Assembly: GCA_025765595.1 (NCBI GenBank)
Contig: JAIVFH010000002.1
Location: 558,001-622,000, forward strand
Reading direction: 5' to 3'
Source: Obelidium mucronatum
Lineage: Eukaryota; Chytridiomycota; Chytridiomycetes; Chytridiales; Chytriomycetaceae
DNA: 64,000 nt
Below are positions 43,601 to 54,749 of this stretch, in pieces. Position numbers and translations under genes: made by a program. Within the stretch, counting starts at the first letter, position 1. Each line of letters begins with the position of its first letter. The notes beneath the pieces are model-generated. The model had not been told where the DNA came from. It made no database searches and saw only the letters and a program-made list of their open reading frames with translations.

Positions 43601-45684
43601 AACTTGTTTTTTGTTTCCTTGCGCTAGCACCCTCACCACCTCAATAACTCGGCTGCTTGTAGGCCGGTTCTGTATTTCGTGCGGTTGAGGTAGCTGGTGG
43701 GCATTCTTGATTTGAATGAATACGTTGTCTAAATCGTTGGCGCTGACACAAAACTTAGAATAAAATTCAGAACATAATTCTAGTGCTACGGAATAATAAA
43801 ATTATACCAAAAGAACCATGCTGCAGGGCCGGCGACCATCGACTCGGCAACGGGGACAACCTAATGGATCAACGTGACACTCAGGGCATCGATTCTTTAA
43901 CGAACGCAAAGCGTTTGTGCCTTTTTCATGAGATTGACAATAATTGGAGCGCCCGCCGCAAGCTAAACGAGCTTTGATTACATTTGCGGCCTTTGCTGCG
44001 AGATTTCGTTTTCTTTCACTGGTAACGTTGTCTTTGAACCCAATTTGGAACCCCTGTATTAATTGCTTGTTAGATAAAGATTTTAAAACGACAGTGCTTA
44101 CTTACTGTATTGGTGGGATTGGCTGTTGACGAGTGAAAATCTAAGTATTTGATTGTGGTTTCGGGTGATATCCGAATCCCTCTGCTATGGACTAAATTCA
44201 CTGGGAAAGCGCTAATAACCTCAAAAGCTGTGAATGTTGATGACTTGATGAAACCATTTTGGGTTATCATTGATTCGCGAATTACGTTCATAGAAACCAG
44301 TGATTGCAAAGCCGCTGCTGTTTGAGGGAGTATTACAGGAAGCGAATCCCCAGAATGGGAATCTGGCACCAATGCCTCAGTGTGCTCTGGTTCGTGTGTT
44401 TCGAACCGAACGGGAGAAACAGTGCTCAAATTTTGAGGCTGCAAAGGGAGGCGGTTTTGCTCATTATGCTGCAGCACTGGCCCCGGAATTGATTCTTCAG
44501 AAATCCATGGATTGTGGTAGACAGTTTGAGGAAATCTCTGCAATGGGTACGGCTTTGTTTGGGGGGTGCTCTGTTTGCCCAAATCCCCCCGAGAGACAAA
44601 TCCCAACATCGACTCATCACGAATATGCTGTTTTTGGAAGTCGTTAACAGGATAAGGCGTTTGAAGTGGAAGTATTGGCTGGGTCGTAGAAGTTTCTGAA
44701 GGGCCGGTCGGATTAGGAAAAGGAAGATTGTGAATTGCATTGTTGTTAAAGTGAAAATCTGTTGTTTGAGGCCTTAGTACAAGGCTTGGGTTGGTAGCGG
44801 GTATTTGTCTTTGTAATTTCGACGTGGCTGGAAGAGGCCGTTGCTAGTATTAAAAAATGAGGCCAAAATAACATAATAATTTCATAAGTAAGTCACTCAC
44901 ATAACTACAATGGGGATGCGCATCTAGAGCTTTGGGTTCTACTGACCCCATTGGATGGGGTATTGTGGAATTACGTTGTTGCGTCGCGACAGGCCCTATT
45001 GGCGGTAACGCCAGAACCGGTTTTAATAGATTTATTGCGTTTTGGTAAGCGTCCAATGGTCCAATTCCTTGATTTAATTGAGCTGCGGTCAGCTGTTGTA
45101 GCAAATTGAGTATATGCTGATTGGCGGCCGTGTTTGTCATTGGGGTGTCCCCAACAGTCTGAAAATTCCCCGATTGCGGCATCGATGCAACTAGTATAGT
45201 AGAAGGGGCATCCAGGGATCCGCCAATGTTTGCTGGACGCGAGTGTTTTTGTTGTTCAAGTGACCCTGACACTCCAGTGAAAAAACCAGACTGATTCTGC
45301 TGCTTGCCCGTCGTTTGATATCCGGCATGAAAGATTGCATCGGATGCGTCGAAAGATTGTGGATAGATGGTGTTGGGCTCGGCGGCGTGTGATGGACCTG
45401 TCAAAATCTCGACTGGTTGATAACCAGCACCATCAAACACCCCGGTGAATTCCGCGCTCACTAAGATTGAATTTAAATATTTAGTGGGTGTTTTAAAGCG
45501 CCTTCGGTGAATGTGCGATGGTCTGAATTGGGGCAGAATACTACATACGAGTGTTTCGTGAAATACGAGGCCGTCCGCGTCGTGGTGGCTCCAAGCTGAT
45601 GACGGGATCTTCGCGACGAACAGGCGGGACATTAAACGGGACCGGACGCGAGAGGGCGGCTCGCGTAAGAGGATCTAATGACAT
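37631..45684 (-). CDS. Mutator-like (MULE) transposase gene with AT-hook, SWIM-like and Ulp1 protease domains
   Basis: One 8-kb, multi-intron gene. N-terminus (ATG 45684) has an AT-hook ('PRRGRPRIS'), then Gln/Asn/Pro-rich exons and a Cys/His-rich segment ('CPECHVDPLGCPRC'). The MULE DDE core follows: 'FPEVLGLDSTFGVNENRAPL' (D1), 'VRIDISDAFYNAIEEVFPLA' (D2) and 'NNPNEGHNRVLKD' (E). A SWIM-like zinc motif ends in 'GHFCIHQA' (C-x-H). Near 39.1-39.6 kb is a C48/Ulp1-type cysteine protease: 'NAHWILLVFYQL' (His-Trp) and 'DQRNDYDCGFHVL' (Gln..Asp-Cys-Gly). A long coiled coil ('KEEAVRKGIEERLKEEQEKN') lies near the C-terminus. MULEs with captured Ulp1 domains are known in plants (Kaonashi). The host-like tight spacing on the 5' side raises domestication. 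Exon joins are partly inferred. Confidence 0.72.
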
Positions 45685-45701
45685 AAAAAATTGTTGTTTG
45701 G

Positions 45702-46702
45702 TCAAATTGTCAGAGTCCAAAACAATTCAGGTAGTCGGGAACCCCATTTCTGGGGGTCGGGTTGCCAGTCAATAAAGTTGCTAGTCGGGAAAATACTACA
45801 TTCGAATCGAATCACTCACAAGCCCACAAAAATGTCCAATTTAGAGGATTCCTTACCCTATCAGATAGCACTTCAACCAACAGATTTCTTGAAGCCAAAT
45901 CGAGGTTCAGGGGTGAAATAGCTCTAATAAAAACGGCGTCGGAAGTCTCTTGTTGTTGCTTCAACGACAGCAACGATGGCAATCTGAACATATCAACGAC
46001 ACGAGAAACTTGCTCCGTCGTCCACTGCGAAGCGGCAGTAAGCACCGCAGTCGGAGCAGACTCAGCGGCAGATTGCTTCTTCTTCTTTGGCGCGCCGGCC
46101 TTCTTCTTTGGGCGTTGCGTCTCTGGCTTCGCCATGAGCTGCATGAAAGCCTTGATGTCAGCGTCCATGGCGGCGCAGTGCTGCTCGAGCATGACAATGT
46201 CTGATTTGCTGTAGACGACGCCGTCGACGGCAATGGAGTCCTGCGCGTCGAGCAGCGCCTTTGCGGCCGCAGCAAAGAGCACCAGCGCCGGGATTGCGAG
46301 CGCAAGCACGGCAGGTGGGCTGCTTCCTCCGTCGCTGCTGCGTTTTCCGCGCGGGACCGATGCGCTGACGATGGTTGCCGCTGGCGCGGCGGCGGCGGCG
46401 GGAGGCACGGCAGGGCTCGAAGGACCCGGAGACACATTCGAAGCCACAGCCGAAGCCACGCCCGCCGGCCGCTTCAGCGCCGCCGGCCACGCGGCGGCGG
46501 CGCCGACGGCGAGCACCAGCGGCTTGTTTCCGCTCGCGCCGAACTTGGCCGTGTTGCGGCGCAGCGGCGGCAGCGGCAGGCGCGCCGCTGTTGACTTGGC
46601 CGCCGTCTGCGTGGCGCTGGCGCTGGCGCTGCGTCCGAGGCCCGCGAGCGACGGCGACAGCGACTGCGACAAGGACCGGCCGATGCTGAGACGGGTTTCC
46701 AT
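45702..46702 (-). CDS. Hypothetical protein, Ala/Pro-rich with one hydrophobic segment
   Basis: About 310 residues. Starts 'METRLSIGRSLSQSLSPS' (ATG 46702). An Ala/Pro-rich low-complexity half is followed by one hydrophobic stretch ('VLALAIPALVLFAAAAKALL'), a Lys-rich basic patch ('RPKKKAGAPKKKKQ') and a helical end ('WTTEQVSRVVDMFRLPSLLS'). A last intron (GTAAGG..ACTAG, about 45784-45861) leads to 'SNFIDWQPDPQKWGSRLPEL' and TGA at 45702, only 17 nt before the MULE ATG. The first ~600 coding bases are CpG-rich. Family not recognised. Confidence 0.6.
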
Positions 46703-46742
46703 TTGCGATGTTGTTTTTCGATTTGCAGAAGTTGAAAAATAA

Positions 46743-47793
46743 ATGCAGTCAACGTATCTCAAGCTGCCCACTGTCTCCAAGCAGTCGTCAGTGTTTCGCC
46801 AGGAGCTATCGGGTCTCAATGCGTATGAGAAGCACATCAAGTTTGTCAATGAATACACAAAGTTTTACGGAGACAGTCAACAGCATCAGCAGCCCCAAAG
46901 GCCCGCAGTCTCAGAAGTCGATATACTCAAACAAAACCACCAGTTGCGATACTCTATATAATTTATCTGCCTTTGTTTCTTTCCCTGCCTCTAATTCCAT
47001 GTTTTTCGACTTCTCCAGATTCTTACGCGAAGACTCAAACTCCTCATCCACTTGGGAACACCGAATCGCAAAGAAATACTACGACAAACTCTTCAAAGAG
47101 TTCGCAATCACAGATCTCTCGCGCTACAAGGAAGGCAAAGTAGCTCTCCGATGGCGAACCAAACGAGAAGTTGTTGGTGGGATTGGTCAATTCACGTGTG
47201 CCAACTTGAAATGCACACATCGTGAGCCGTACATGCCTTCAAATCCTGCCGCAAATTTTGTACATCCGTCTGGAAAAAAGAATCATCAACCTGATTTACG
47301 GTCATGGGAAGTCAATTTTGCTTACAGAGAGGGTGGGGAACATAAGAATGCTTTGGTCAAGATTCGATTGTGTCCTGAATGCTCTTATATGCTCAACTAC
47401 AAGAAAATGAAAGAGAAGGAGCAAGAAGCAGTAGCGGAAAGAGAAAAGGAGGCGGTGGAGCTGAAACGAAAACGGAAGGACAAAAAGTCAAAGAAGAAGC
47501 GTTCCTCTGCTCAAAGCGACTCTGCTTCAGATGACGAAACGAAAAAGAAAAAGTCGCGTAACTCGTCAAAGAAAAAGAGACATGATGGAGATGACGATGA
47601 TGCTGCTGATAAAGACTCATCGGAAGAATCAGATGGTGGGGAATCTGTTCAAGAACCCTCGACTGCATCAACGTCGGCGCCAGCAGCGAGTCTGGCGGCT
47701 CAGATATGGGGAGCTCCGCAAACTCTGGAAACAGAAAAATCAAAGGATGAAGAAATGGACGACTTCTTCAACGACATCTTCAATCAAGAGTGA
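46743..47793 (+). CDS. FRA10AC1-family protein
   Basis: About 325 residues. Conserved block: 'KYYDKLFKEFAITDLSRYKE', 'ALRWRTKREVVGGIGQFTCA', 'LRSWEVNFAYREGGEHKNAL' and 'VKIRLCPECSYMLNYKK', with paired Cys (C-x4-C and C-x2-C) characteristic of FRA10AC1, a nuclear protein found with spliceosomes. The C-terminal half is Lys/Glu/Ser-rich and disordered ('KRKDKKSKKKRSS') and ends in an acidic 'EEMDDFFNDIFNQE'. One intron (46949-47020). The start is 40 bp from the divergent neighbour's ATG; the stop is 8 bp from the convergent aminotransferase stop. Confidence 0.88.
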
Positions 47794-47801
47794 CATTCAT
47801 T

Positions 47802-49155
47802 CTACAATACTTGCTTCAATAAAGAACACAGCCTCGCGCACCCATCAAGCAACTTTTCCCTTTCATAAAATGCAAACGTCAATCTCAAGCAATTAGCATT
47901 CTCCCCTTTTGGATCCACCGTAAACAGTCTCCCTGGAGCATATGACATTTTCACTCCAGTCACCTTCTTTCCACGATACAATCCATTATTCCTCCCTTGA
48001 TTTGCTTCTTGAATCTCAAAGGCGTCATGACCCTTTGGAAGGATCACCCAGATGAAGAATCCACCTTCCGGCCTCTCAAACTCAACACAAGCCGGGAAAT
48101 TCTTGGCCAAATAGTCACACATGGAATTCATCCGTTCAGCATACACTTGTTTCAACATCTCCAAGTGATTCTTCAATCCACCCAACCGCATCGCATTCAA
48201 GACCAAACCACTGACAATATGATTTGGACTTCCCCCTGAATTCATTATCCCACTTTTACTCAAGAAGGACATCATATGGGGACTCCCCTCAATCCATCCA
48301 AGTCGCATTCCTGGAGCCATGATTTTCGAGAACGAGTTGTTGCTGATCACGTTTCCAAAATCAGATGATCCACGAGGATTATTCAAAGTTTCCGATAGAT
48401 CCAGAGAAACAAGGCGTGGCGGTTGTGATGATTCTGCAGCCGTGGATAAGGGAAGGAGATTATAGACATCATCGCAGACAACCAGGACGTTATGCTTTCG
48501 CGCCAACGTCACAAGTTTTCGACGTCTTTCAAGGCTTGTCGTTCGGCCAGTTGGATTTGAGTACGTTGGCACAAGGTACATTAAGTACTTGAACCTGTGT
48601 GCATCGCCCTGCGCAACATCATCATTACAGCGGCTCGAGTCTGAAAGGAAAAAAGCCTCCAACTGATCCACATTGAGACCGTCGTGATCGGTGGGGATGC
48701 TAACAAATTCTTGAGCCTTGAATCCATGATCCTCCAACACTTTAAGCGCCAAAAAGTAGGTAGGGTTTTCGATAATGATTTTGGTTTCATGCGTTGTGAA
48801 TAGCGAGATGATATTGGAGAAGGACTGCGACGCGCCGGCTGTGATGGCGAGACAGTCTTGACGGATGGACGGGTCTTTGTATTCTTTTGCAAGGAATTCT
48901 TGTAGTTGCTTGAGGAATTCTGTGTCTCCTAGTGCAGGTCTTGTGTGTGTTTTTTATGGGTTATTAAGTGTGGCTCCTTTGAGTGCAGTGATGGTACCCG
49001 TATTGCATAAATGTGTAGTTTTGGTCAATGTCGGACCAGAAGGCGTTCGATGCCGCCGTCATAACGGCACTGGGCATCAAGTCCTTTCCTGGCGCACCAT
49101 ACTGAAAGGCCACATAGTCAGGATCATCGGTGGAAAAGAGAGTCTTTGTGTTCAT
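47802..49155 (-). CDS. PLP-dependent aminotransferase, class I/II (aminoadipate/aromatic type)
   Basis: Two exons. Exon 1 gives 'DYVAFQYGAPGKDLMPSAVM' and exon 2 'DCLAITAGASQSFSNIISLF' (PLP-phosphate Gly-Ala-Ser), 'LVPTYSNPTGRTTSLERRRK' (Asn-Pro-Thr-Gly), 'VVCDDVYNLL' (Asp and Tyr contacting the PLP ring), 'NNSFSKIMAPGMRLGWIEG' (Schiff-base Lys and Arg) and 'CLRLTFAFYEREKLL' (substrate-binding Arg). This pattern fits the 2-aminoadipate/kynurenine aminotransferase (Aro8/LysN-like) subgroup, which uses 2-oxoglutarate. A cytosolic lysine- or aromatic-pathway role is inferred. Length of about 430 residues is normal. One intron at about 48930-48990. Start ATG 49155. Confidence 0.88.
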
Positions 49156-49192
49156 TTTCTGAATTTAAATCAGCGAAGACCCATAAAACCAA

Positions 49193-49615
49193 ATGACAGC
49201 TCTCGATCAAACCTGCTGCCCCGCCTGCCGCGCAACACTCCCACCCGCAGCCGAAGGACTCACGTGCAGCGCATGCAGCGTCCGCGTGTGTCCGCAGTGC
49301 ACCAATAGTGGCGCACAAGCCGTCCGCCAGTGCTCGTCCGAGTCGTGCTGCGCCGTTGTTTGCGGCGCGTGTTCCGCCGCCGGACTCACGTGCGCACAGT
49401 GCGGCGACTGGAAATGTTCCGCGTGTCGCGGCGCCGTTCTGCCGCTGACGCCGGTGTGCGCCGATGATCGCGCGCCGCCGCCGCACTCCAAGGCCGACGA
49501 CGCCCACTGGCTGGCGTGTCCCACGTGCGCCCTGACTTACTGCCACAACTGCTGCCACCACCTGGATTTCTGCATCGAGTGCAAAGTCAGACACTGCATC
49601 AAGTGTTCGCAATGA
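49193..49615 (+). CDS. Small Cys-rich multi-zinc-finger protein
   Basis: 140 residues, intronless, about 25 Cys arranged as successive C-x2-C pairs ('CCPACRAT', 'CSACSVRVCPQC', 'VVCGACSA', 'CAQCGDWKCSAC', 'CPTCALTYCHNC', 'CIECKVRHCIKC'). The pattern suggests treble-clef/RING- or B-box-like zinc ribbons in tandem, but the exact family is not recognised. Divergent from the aminotransferase with only 37 bp between ATGs. Very GC-rich in its central 300 bases. Confidence 0.65.
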   Translation: MTALDQTCCPACRATLPPAAEGLTCSACSVRVCPQCTNSGAQAVRQCSSESCCAVVCGACSAAGLTCAQCGDWKCSACRGAVLPLTPVCADDRAPPPHSKADDAHWLACPTCALTYCHNCCHHLDFCIECKVRHCIKCSQ

Positions 49616-49969
49616 GAGTCGGTGTGACTCACTTATCTATGTTATCAAAGGGGAAAGCATAAAGACTGCAAATAAAATACCAAAACAGTTTATCATTATA
49701 GTATCTATCTTGCGCGCTTTGTTGTCTTGTGGATGAATGTAGGCTCTTGCAGCAAGCGCCGCTCCAACCTTCATTTCCCACGCTTTCTCTGTTGGCGCAC
49801 AACCCCTGCATGTGCATTTTATTTGGTTTGGTTGCTGACGTGGTTGTGTGAATTAAAAGGCATCCCACGAAGAATGAAAGTCACGTGAAAGCGCTGGCGC
49901 TCTGATGCAAGCGCTTATAAAAAAAATTTGCAAGTCTGCCAGTTTCCTACCAAAAAAATTAAACCCAAG
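49616..49969. other. Intergenic: promoter region of ABCC copy 2
   Basis: Contains TCACGTGA (49871-49878) and AAAGCGCTGGCGCT..AAGCGCTT (49888-49916), similar to the AAAGCGCTAGCGCTTT palindrome at 6062. No gene seen. Confidence 0.45.
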
Positions 49970-52900
49970 ATGCAGCAGACTGGCACAGTCCGTATGGACC
50001 CATGGTCTTTTGTATCGATATCTTGGATGACTCGGCTGGTTATGTTGTCCGTCAAGAAGGATTTGGAGGGCTCTGACCTGCCGTTGCTCAAGAAACAAGA
50101 TCTGGCGGCAAGTACTCCGGACTGGACACAAGTCTTCCTTCAAAAGTACCATCTCTATGAAGACAAGAAGGAAGGAAAACCGCCCACCATGTTCAGTGCC
50201 ATGCTTGGTCATGTTATGCTTCACTGGTGCGACCCTTTCATTGATTGAATTGGACCTCAATTAAATCTCAACCCCGCATTTCCTCTTTTTCCTATCATAT
50301 ACAGGTTGATCAGTGGCTTTGTGTTTCTCCTCAGTATTGCTTGCCTGTGTGGAATCCCGTTAGTGCTGCAGCAAGTAATTGACCTGGCTGCCTTCAAGAG
50401 CACAGTCGACGAACTCGCCCCAGGACAATGGGACAATGTGCCTCTCGCAGACTATGCCGACAAATTCAGTGGATTCCCGTTAATCACAAAGTCTTCCGTT
50501 GCGCTCGGGTTCTTGCTCCTCGGCTTGAAAGTCGGATCCACCGTCTTTGGAAGGCTCCACGACATGATTATGAAACGGGTCGCTTTCAACGTCCGTACTG
50601 TCTTGATCAATGCGATTGTTAAAAAGTCGTTGACCATCTCTAGCTCCAAGGCAAACGAATTCTCCAAAGGTTACGTTTTGAACTTGGTTAATGTGGACTC
50701 GGAGTCTGTTTCGCTTGCGTCGGAGCAGGTTCACCAACTTTGGGGTCTTCCTGCACAAATCGCTGTGGCCATTGGACTCTTGGCTTACCTTCTTGGTTCC
50801 TCTATTGGAGCTGGTGTTGGAGCCTTGTTTGCGTCGTTTGCCCTTTTGGGTGTCACTGTCCCTCTTCTCATCATTTCATCGCTGCCGAAAATGATTGCTG
50901 CCAACGATACTCGTGTCAAACTGATTCGTGAAGCACTCGATGGTAAGTTGGCGGGCGGGGGTGCTTAACACATTATTATCTGCAAATTTTTTTTGCTCAC
51001 AAGCCTCAAATTGACACACCAGGTATTCGACTCATCAAGATCCGTTCTTTGGACTCTGAATTCAAAACCAAAATCAACACCGTGAGACTTGAGCAGCTGC
51101 ATTGGTTGGGTCGGTTCCTGTACGGAGTCGTTTCCTTTGTCGTCATTGGACAACTTGCCAACGCTCTCCCGCAAGTCGCTACATTCACCCTGTATGCTGT
51201 TCGACTCAACAAAGTGACTGCCGGGCTTATTTTCCCGGCAGCGGCATTGTTTGGAATGGTTGTCACTCCATTGATTCAACTTCCTCAAACGTTCAAGTAT
51301 GTTGCTTTTTTTTTTGCACCTAAACAAAAGGGGAACTCAACACTAAGTTCATTTTATTTTGATGTTTCTTTTTAGCTCTGTCATCAGCGCAATGGTGTCT
51401 TGGAAACGTATCTACAATTTCTTGATTGCTCCAGATCGTGATACTATCCCTGCCGAAGAATCAGAAAACTTGGCCATCAATATTGACAACGCCACATTTA
51501 ACTGGCCCGCAACCGTCGAAGAAAAGAAGGAAGAACCCAAAAAGCCAAAGAAGCAACCAAAGAGAGGCAGAAAGAAGGTCACCGAAGAAGACGTGGAACT
51601 CGCCGCTGTTGCGGCGAAGGAAGAAGAATCTAAGCAAGTCGCGCCTGCAGCTCCTCCAAGAAATGTTCTCGTGAACTTGAACTTGAAAGTTGAAAAGGGA
51701 ACGTTTGTAGCTGTTGTTGGACAAGTGGGCAGCGGTAAATCATCGCTGTTGAGTGCCATTTTGGGAGACCTCGAAAAGAGCAACGGAAAGGTGAGTGTTT
51801 TGATTGTGATTCGTTGGACGCCCTGAAACTGACCTATGTTTATTTGTGGAAGATTTCTGCTCAAGGATCTATCGCGTACTGTACCCAGCAGCCTTGGATC
51901 CGTACCGGCACAGTTGAAGACAATGTTACTTTTGGTCTTCCCCTTGACGAAGAAAAGCTCCAACGCGCAGTTGCTTGTACGTCTCTCCAGTCCGACCTTG
52001 CCATCATGTCTGCGGGAATGAAGACTGTTTTGGGTGAAAAGGGAACAAGTGTGAGTGGTGGTCAAAAAACTCGTATTGCTTTGGCGCGAGCGGTCTACAG
52101 CGAAGCCGACATCTATCTATTGGATGACCCTCTCTCTTCACTGGACGCGAAAGTCGGACGTGCTGTTTTCACCGAATGTTTCAAGACTGTCCTGAAGGGC
52201 AAGACCATCATCTTGGCGACCCACAACCACGACATCTTGAAGGAAACCGACCACATTGTTTTCATCCACGAATCTGGAGAGATTTCTCAGGGAACTCACG
52301 AAGAACTGTCCAAGCTGCCAGAATTCACCGATTTTGTTTCCACCGTCGATTCCCAAAAGACTGGAGCTCTTGTGAAATCAGACAAACCCGTCACGAGCAA
52401 CGCCCAGAGCGTCAAAGAGGTTACCCAGGCGGCTGACCCAGACAGTGTCATTGTTGCTGAAGAAATGGAAAGCGGAAATGTGAAGTGGGAGACTTACCGC
52501 GCCTATATTCAAGCTGGTGGTGGTTGGGGCATGATCGCAGTTTTAGTTATTGTGATTATTTTGCAACAAGCCTGTGGTGTCCTTCAAAACCAATGGTTGA
52601 CTTGGTGGACTCAAGATATGTTGCTGGGAGAGAGTCACGATGTTTACTTTTGGACGCGATGGTACAACATCCTCATTTGGATTGGAAACGTTCTGTTGCG
52701 TGAGTTCAAAGCCTTATTGGAGTTATCTTTGTTCGATTCTAACAACCGTTGGGCCAGTTGTTCTGAACTTGACTGTTCATTGGGCAATTATGAGATCTAC
52801 ACGAGTATTCCACGAATCTGCCGTCTCTGGTGTTTTGAATGCTCCAATGTGGTGGTTCGAAAGCCAACAAATTGGTCGTATCATGAACAGATTCACCAAG

Positions 52901-54570
52901 GATATGTCTGCTATTGACCAGCGCCTGCTTCCTCAAGTGTTCCAGTTTCTTGCTGGAATCGGTGGAATGTTTGCTATTTTGGTTATTTTGGCAATCAACG
53001 CGCCTTACCTGCTGAGTACGTGGATTGGCATTGGTTTCGAAGATTTCTTATTTTTTTTATTTGCAGTTGGTGTTATTCCACTTGGTGCATTGTACCTGTA
53101 CGTTCTCGGCTACTACAGAAGGTTTGTTCATGCAGTGTTGAAGTATTCGAGACAAAGTGTTCATTCGAAGTTTTAATTCCATAGTGCAATGCGTCAATTG
53201 AAGCGTCTCGAATCCGTTCAACGTTCCCCACTTTACGCTCACGTCGCGGAATCTTTGGAAGGCGTTTCCACCATTCTCGCTTACAAGAAAGATGCCTACT
53301 TTGCTGAAGTTACAAATGAACTTCTTGATTTCAGCAACAGTCCTCTGTTTTTCAAGATGGGAGCTGGTACGTTGATTGCTGTTGTGATGGTGATTTTTAT
53401 AACCTAATTGCGGTTTTCAATGTATATCAGAACTTTGGGTCTTGCTGCGTCTAGAACTTCTTTCTGGAGTCTTGATTTTTGTCTTGTCATGTCTCGCGAC
53501 GAACTCGTCCTTTGTTTCCCCAAGTAGCATTGGAATTGCTCTGATTTACACCAACGCCATGACATCGCTCATGAATTTGATTCTGCAAAGTGCTGCCAAT
53601 ATGGAAACGGAGGTTTGTACAGTTTTTCCAGCTTGGTTTTGAGATATTTACTGAGAGTCTTTTCATTTTCTGGCAGATGGTTTGCGTTGAACGTCTTGTG
53701 GAGTATGCCGAGCGTCTTCCAGTTGAGGGAACTCAACGCCTGCCTGAGGACCCATCACCAGATTCGTGGCCAACAAGCGGAACCATTGCATTCAACAAAG
53801 TGAGCGCGTTCTATAAGTCGAAACCAGAGACGCCAGTTTTGAAGGAGGTATCGGTAGAAATTGAATCCGGAGAGAAAGTTTGCGTGGTTGGAAGAACTGG
53901 TTCTGGAAAGAGTACTCTCTTGGGAGTGTTACTGCGTTTTGTTGACAAGACTGGAGAAGTCACCGTCGATGGAAAGGGTAAGACAAAGCGACAAAGCCAT
54001 CTTTTGCGTGTGCTGACTTAAGGATTTGTTTCAGATATCAACAGTGTTGGTCTTCAAACCCTCCGCCAAACCATGGAAGTTATCCCCCAGGACATCTACT
54101 TGTTCTCAGGAACTCTTCGTTCAACTCTTGATCGCGACTCTTCTTTCACAGACGAAGAATTGTGGAACACTCTTGAGAACGTTGGCATGAAGAAGTTTGT
54201 CGCAAACTTGGAACAAAAGCTCGAAACTCCGATTACAAATGGTGGAAGCAACTTGTCCCTTGGACAAAGGCAGCTCTTGTACTTTGCGCGTATTCTGTTG
54301 CTGAAGCCAAAGATTATCCTCATGGACGAAGCAACGTCTTCCGTTGACCCAGAAACCGAAACGACTCTCCGCAAGGTGACCAAAGAACAATTCGTTGGAA
54401 CTACTATTGTTTCCGTTTTGCATCGTTTGCAAGCAAGCGTGTTGGATGATTTCGACAAGGTGTTGGTTATGGACCAAGGAAATGTTGCCGAATTTGATTC
54501 CCCCCGAGTTTTGCTGGAACAGAATGGATCCATTTTTGCCAGCTTGTACACTGCTCATAGCTCTATTTGA
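49970..54570 (+). CDS. ABC transporter, ABCC (MRP) type, copy 2
   Basis: Start ATG 49970 ('[19 protein letters not shown]'). Same TMD1-NBD1-TMD2-NBD2 layout and the same Walker A, signature and Walker B motifs as copy 1; both glutamate/aspartate catalytic positions are kept, with the usual ABCC asymmetry (NBD1 Walker B '[10 protein letters not shown]', NBD2 '[10 protein letters not shown]'). All eleven or so exons are open, with introns at 50226-50304, 50942-51022, 51297-51374, 51790-51853 and others. It ends 'SLYTAHSSI' and TGA. The NBD1-preceding insert '[16 protein letters not shown]' is strongly basic. Probably a plasma or vacuolar membrane exporter of conjugates; substrate unknown. Likely the ancestral or better-preserved copy because the N-terminus is natural. 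Confidence 0.9.
49970..54570 (+). repeat. Right arm of the 4.6-kb inverted duplication
   Basis: Reverse-complement partner of 15588-20253; see that entry for limits and similarity. The two arms enclose about 29.7 kb. Confidence 0.9.
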
Positions 54571-54749
54571 TCTCTTTATTCTTCCCTTTTCAACTTTCAT
54601 TCTGTCAAAAATAGATATGTTACATCAACTTATTTCCGGAGTCTCAACTTTCTTTCATATTCGCAGAGGATTTGAATAAATAGCTCGATCGAGAATTGCC
54701 AGTATTTTCGTGCCAAGTTTATCACTTTGCACAGGAGATAAACGCGACA

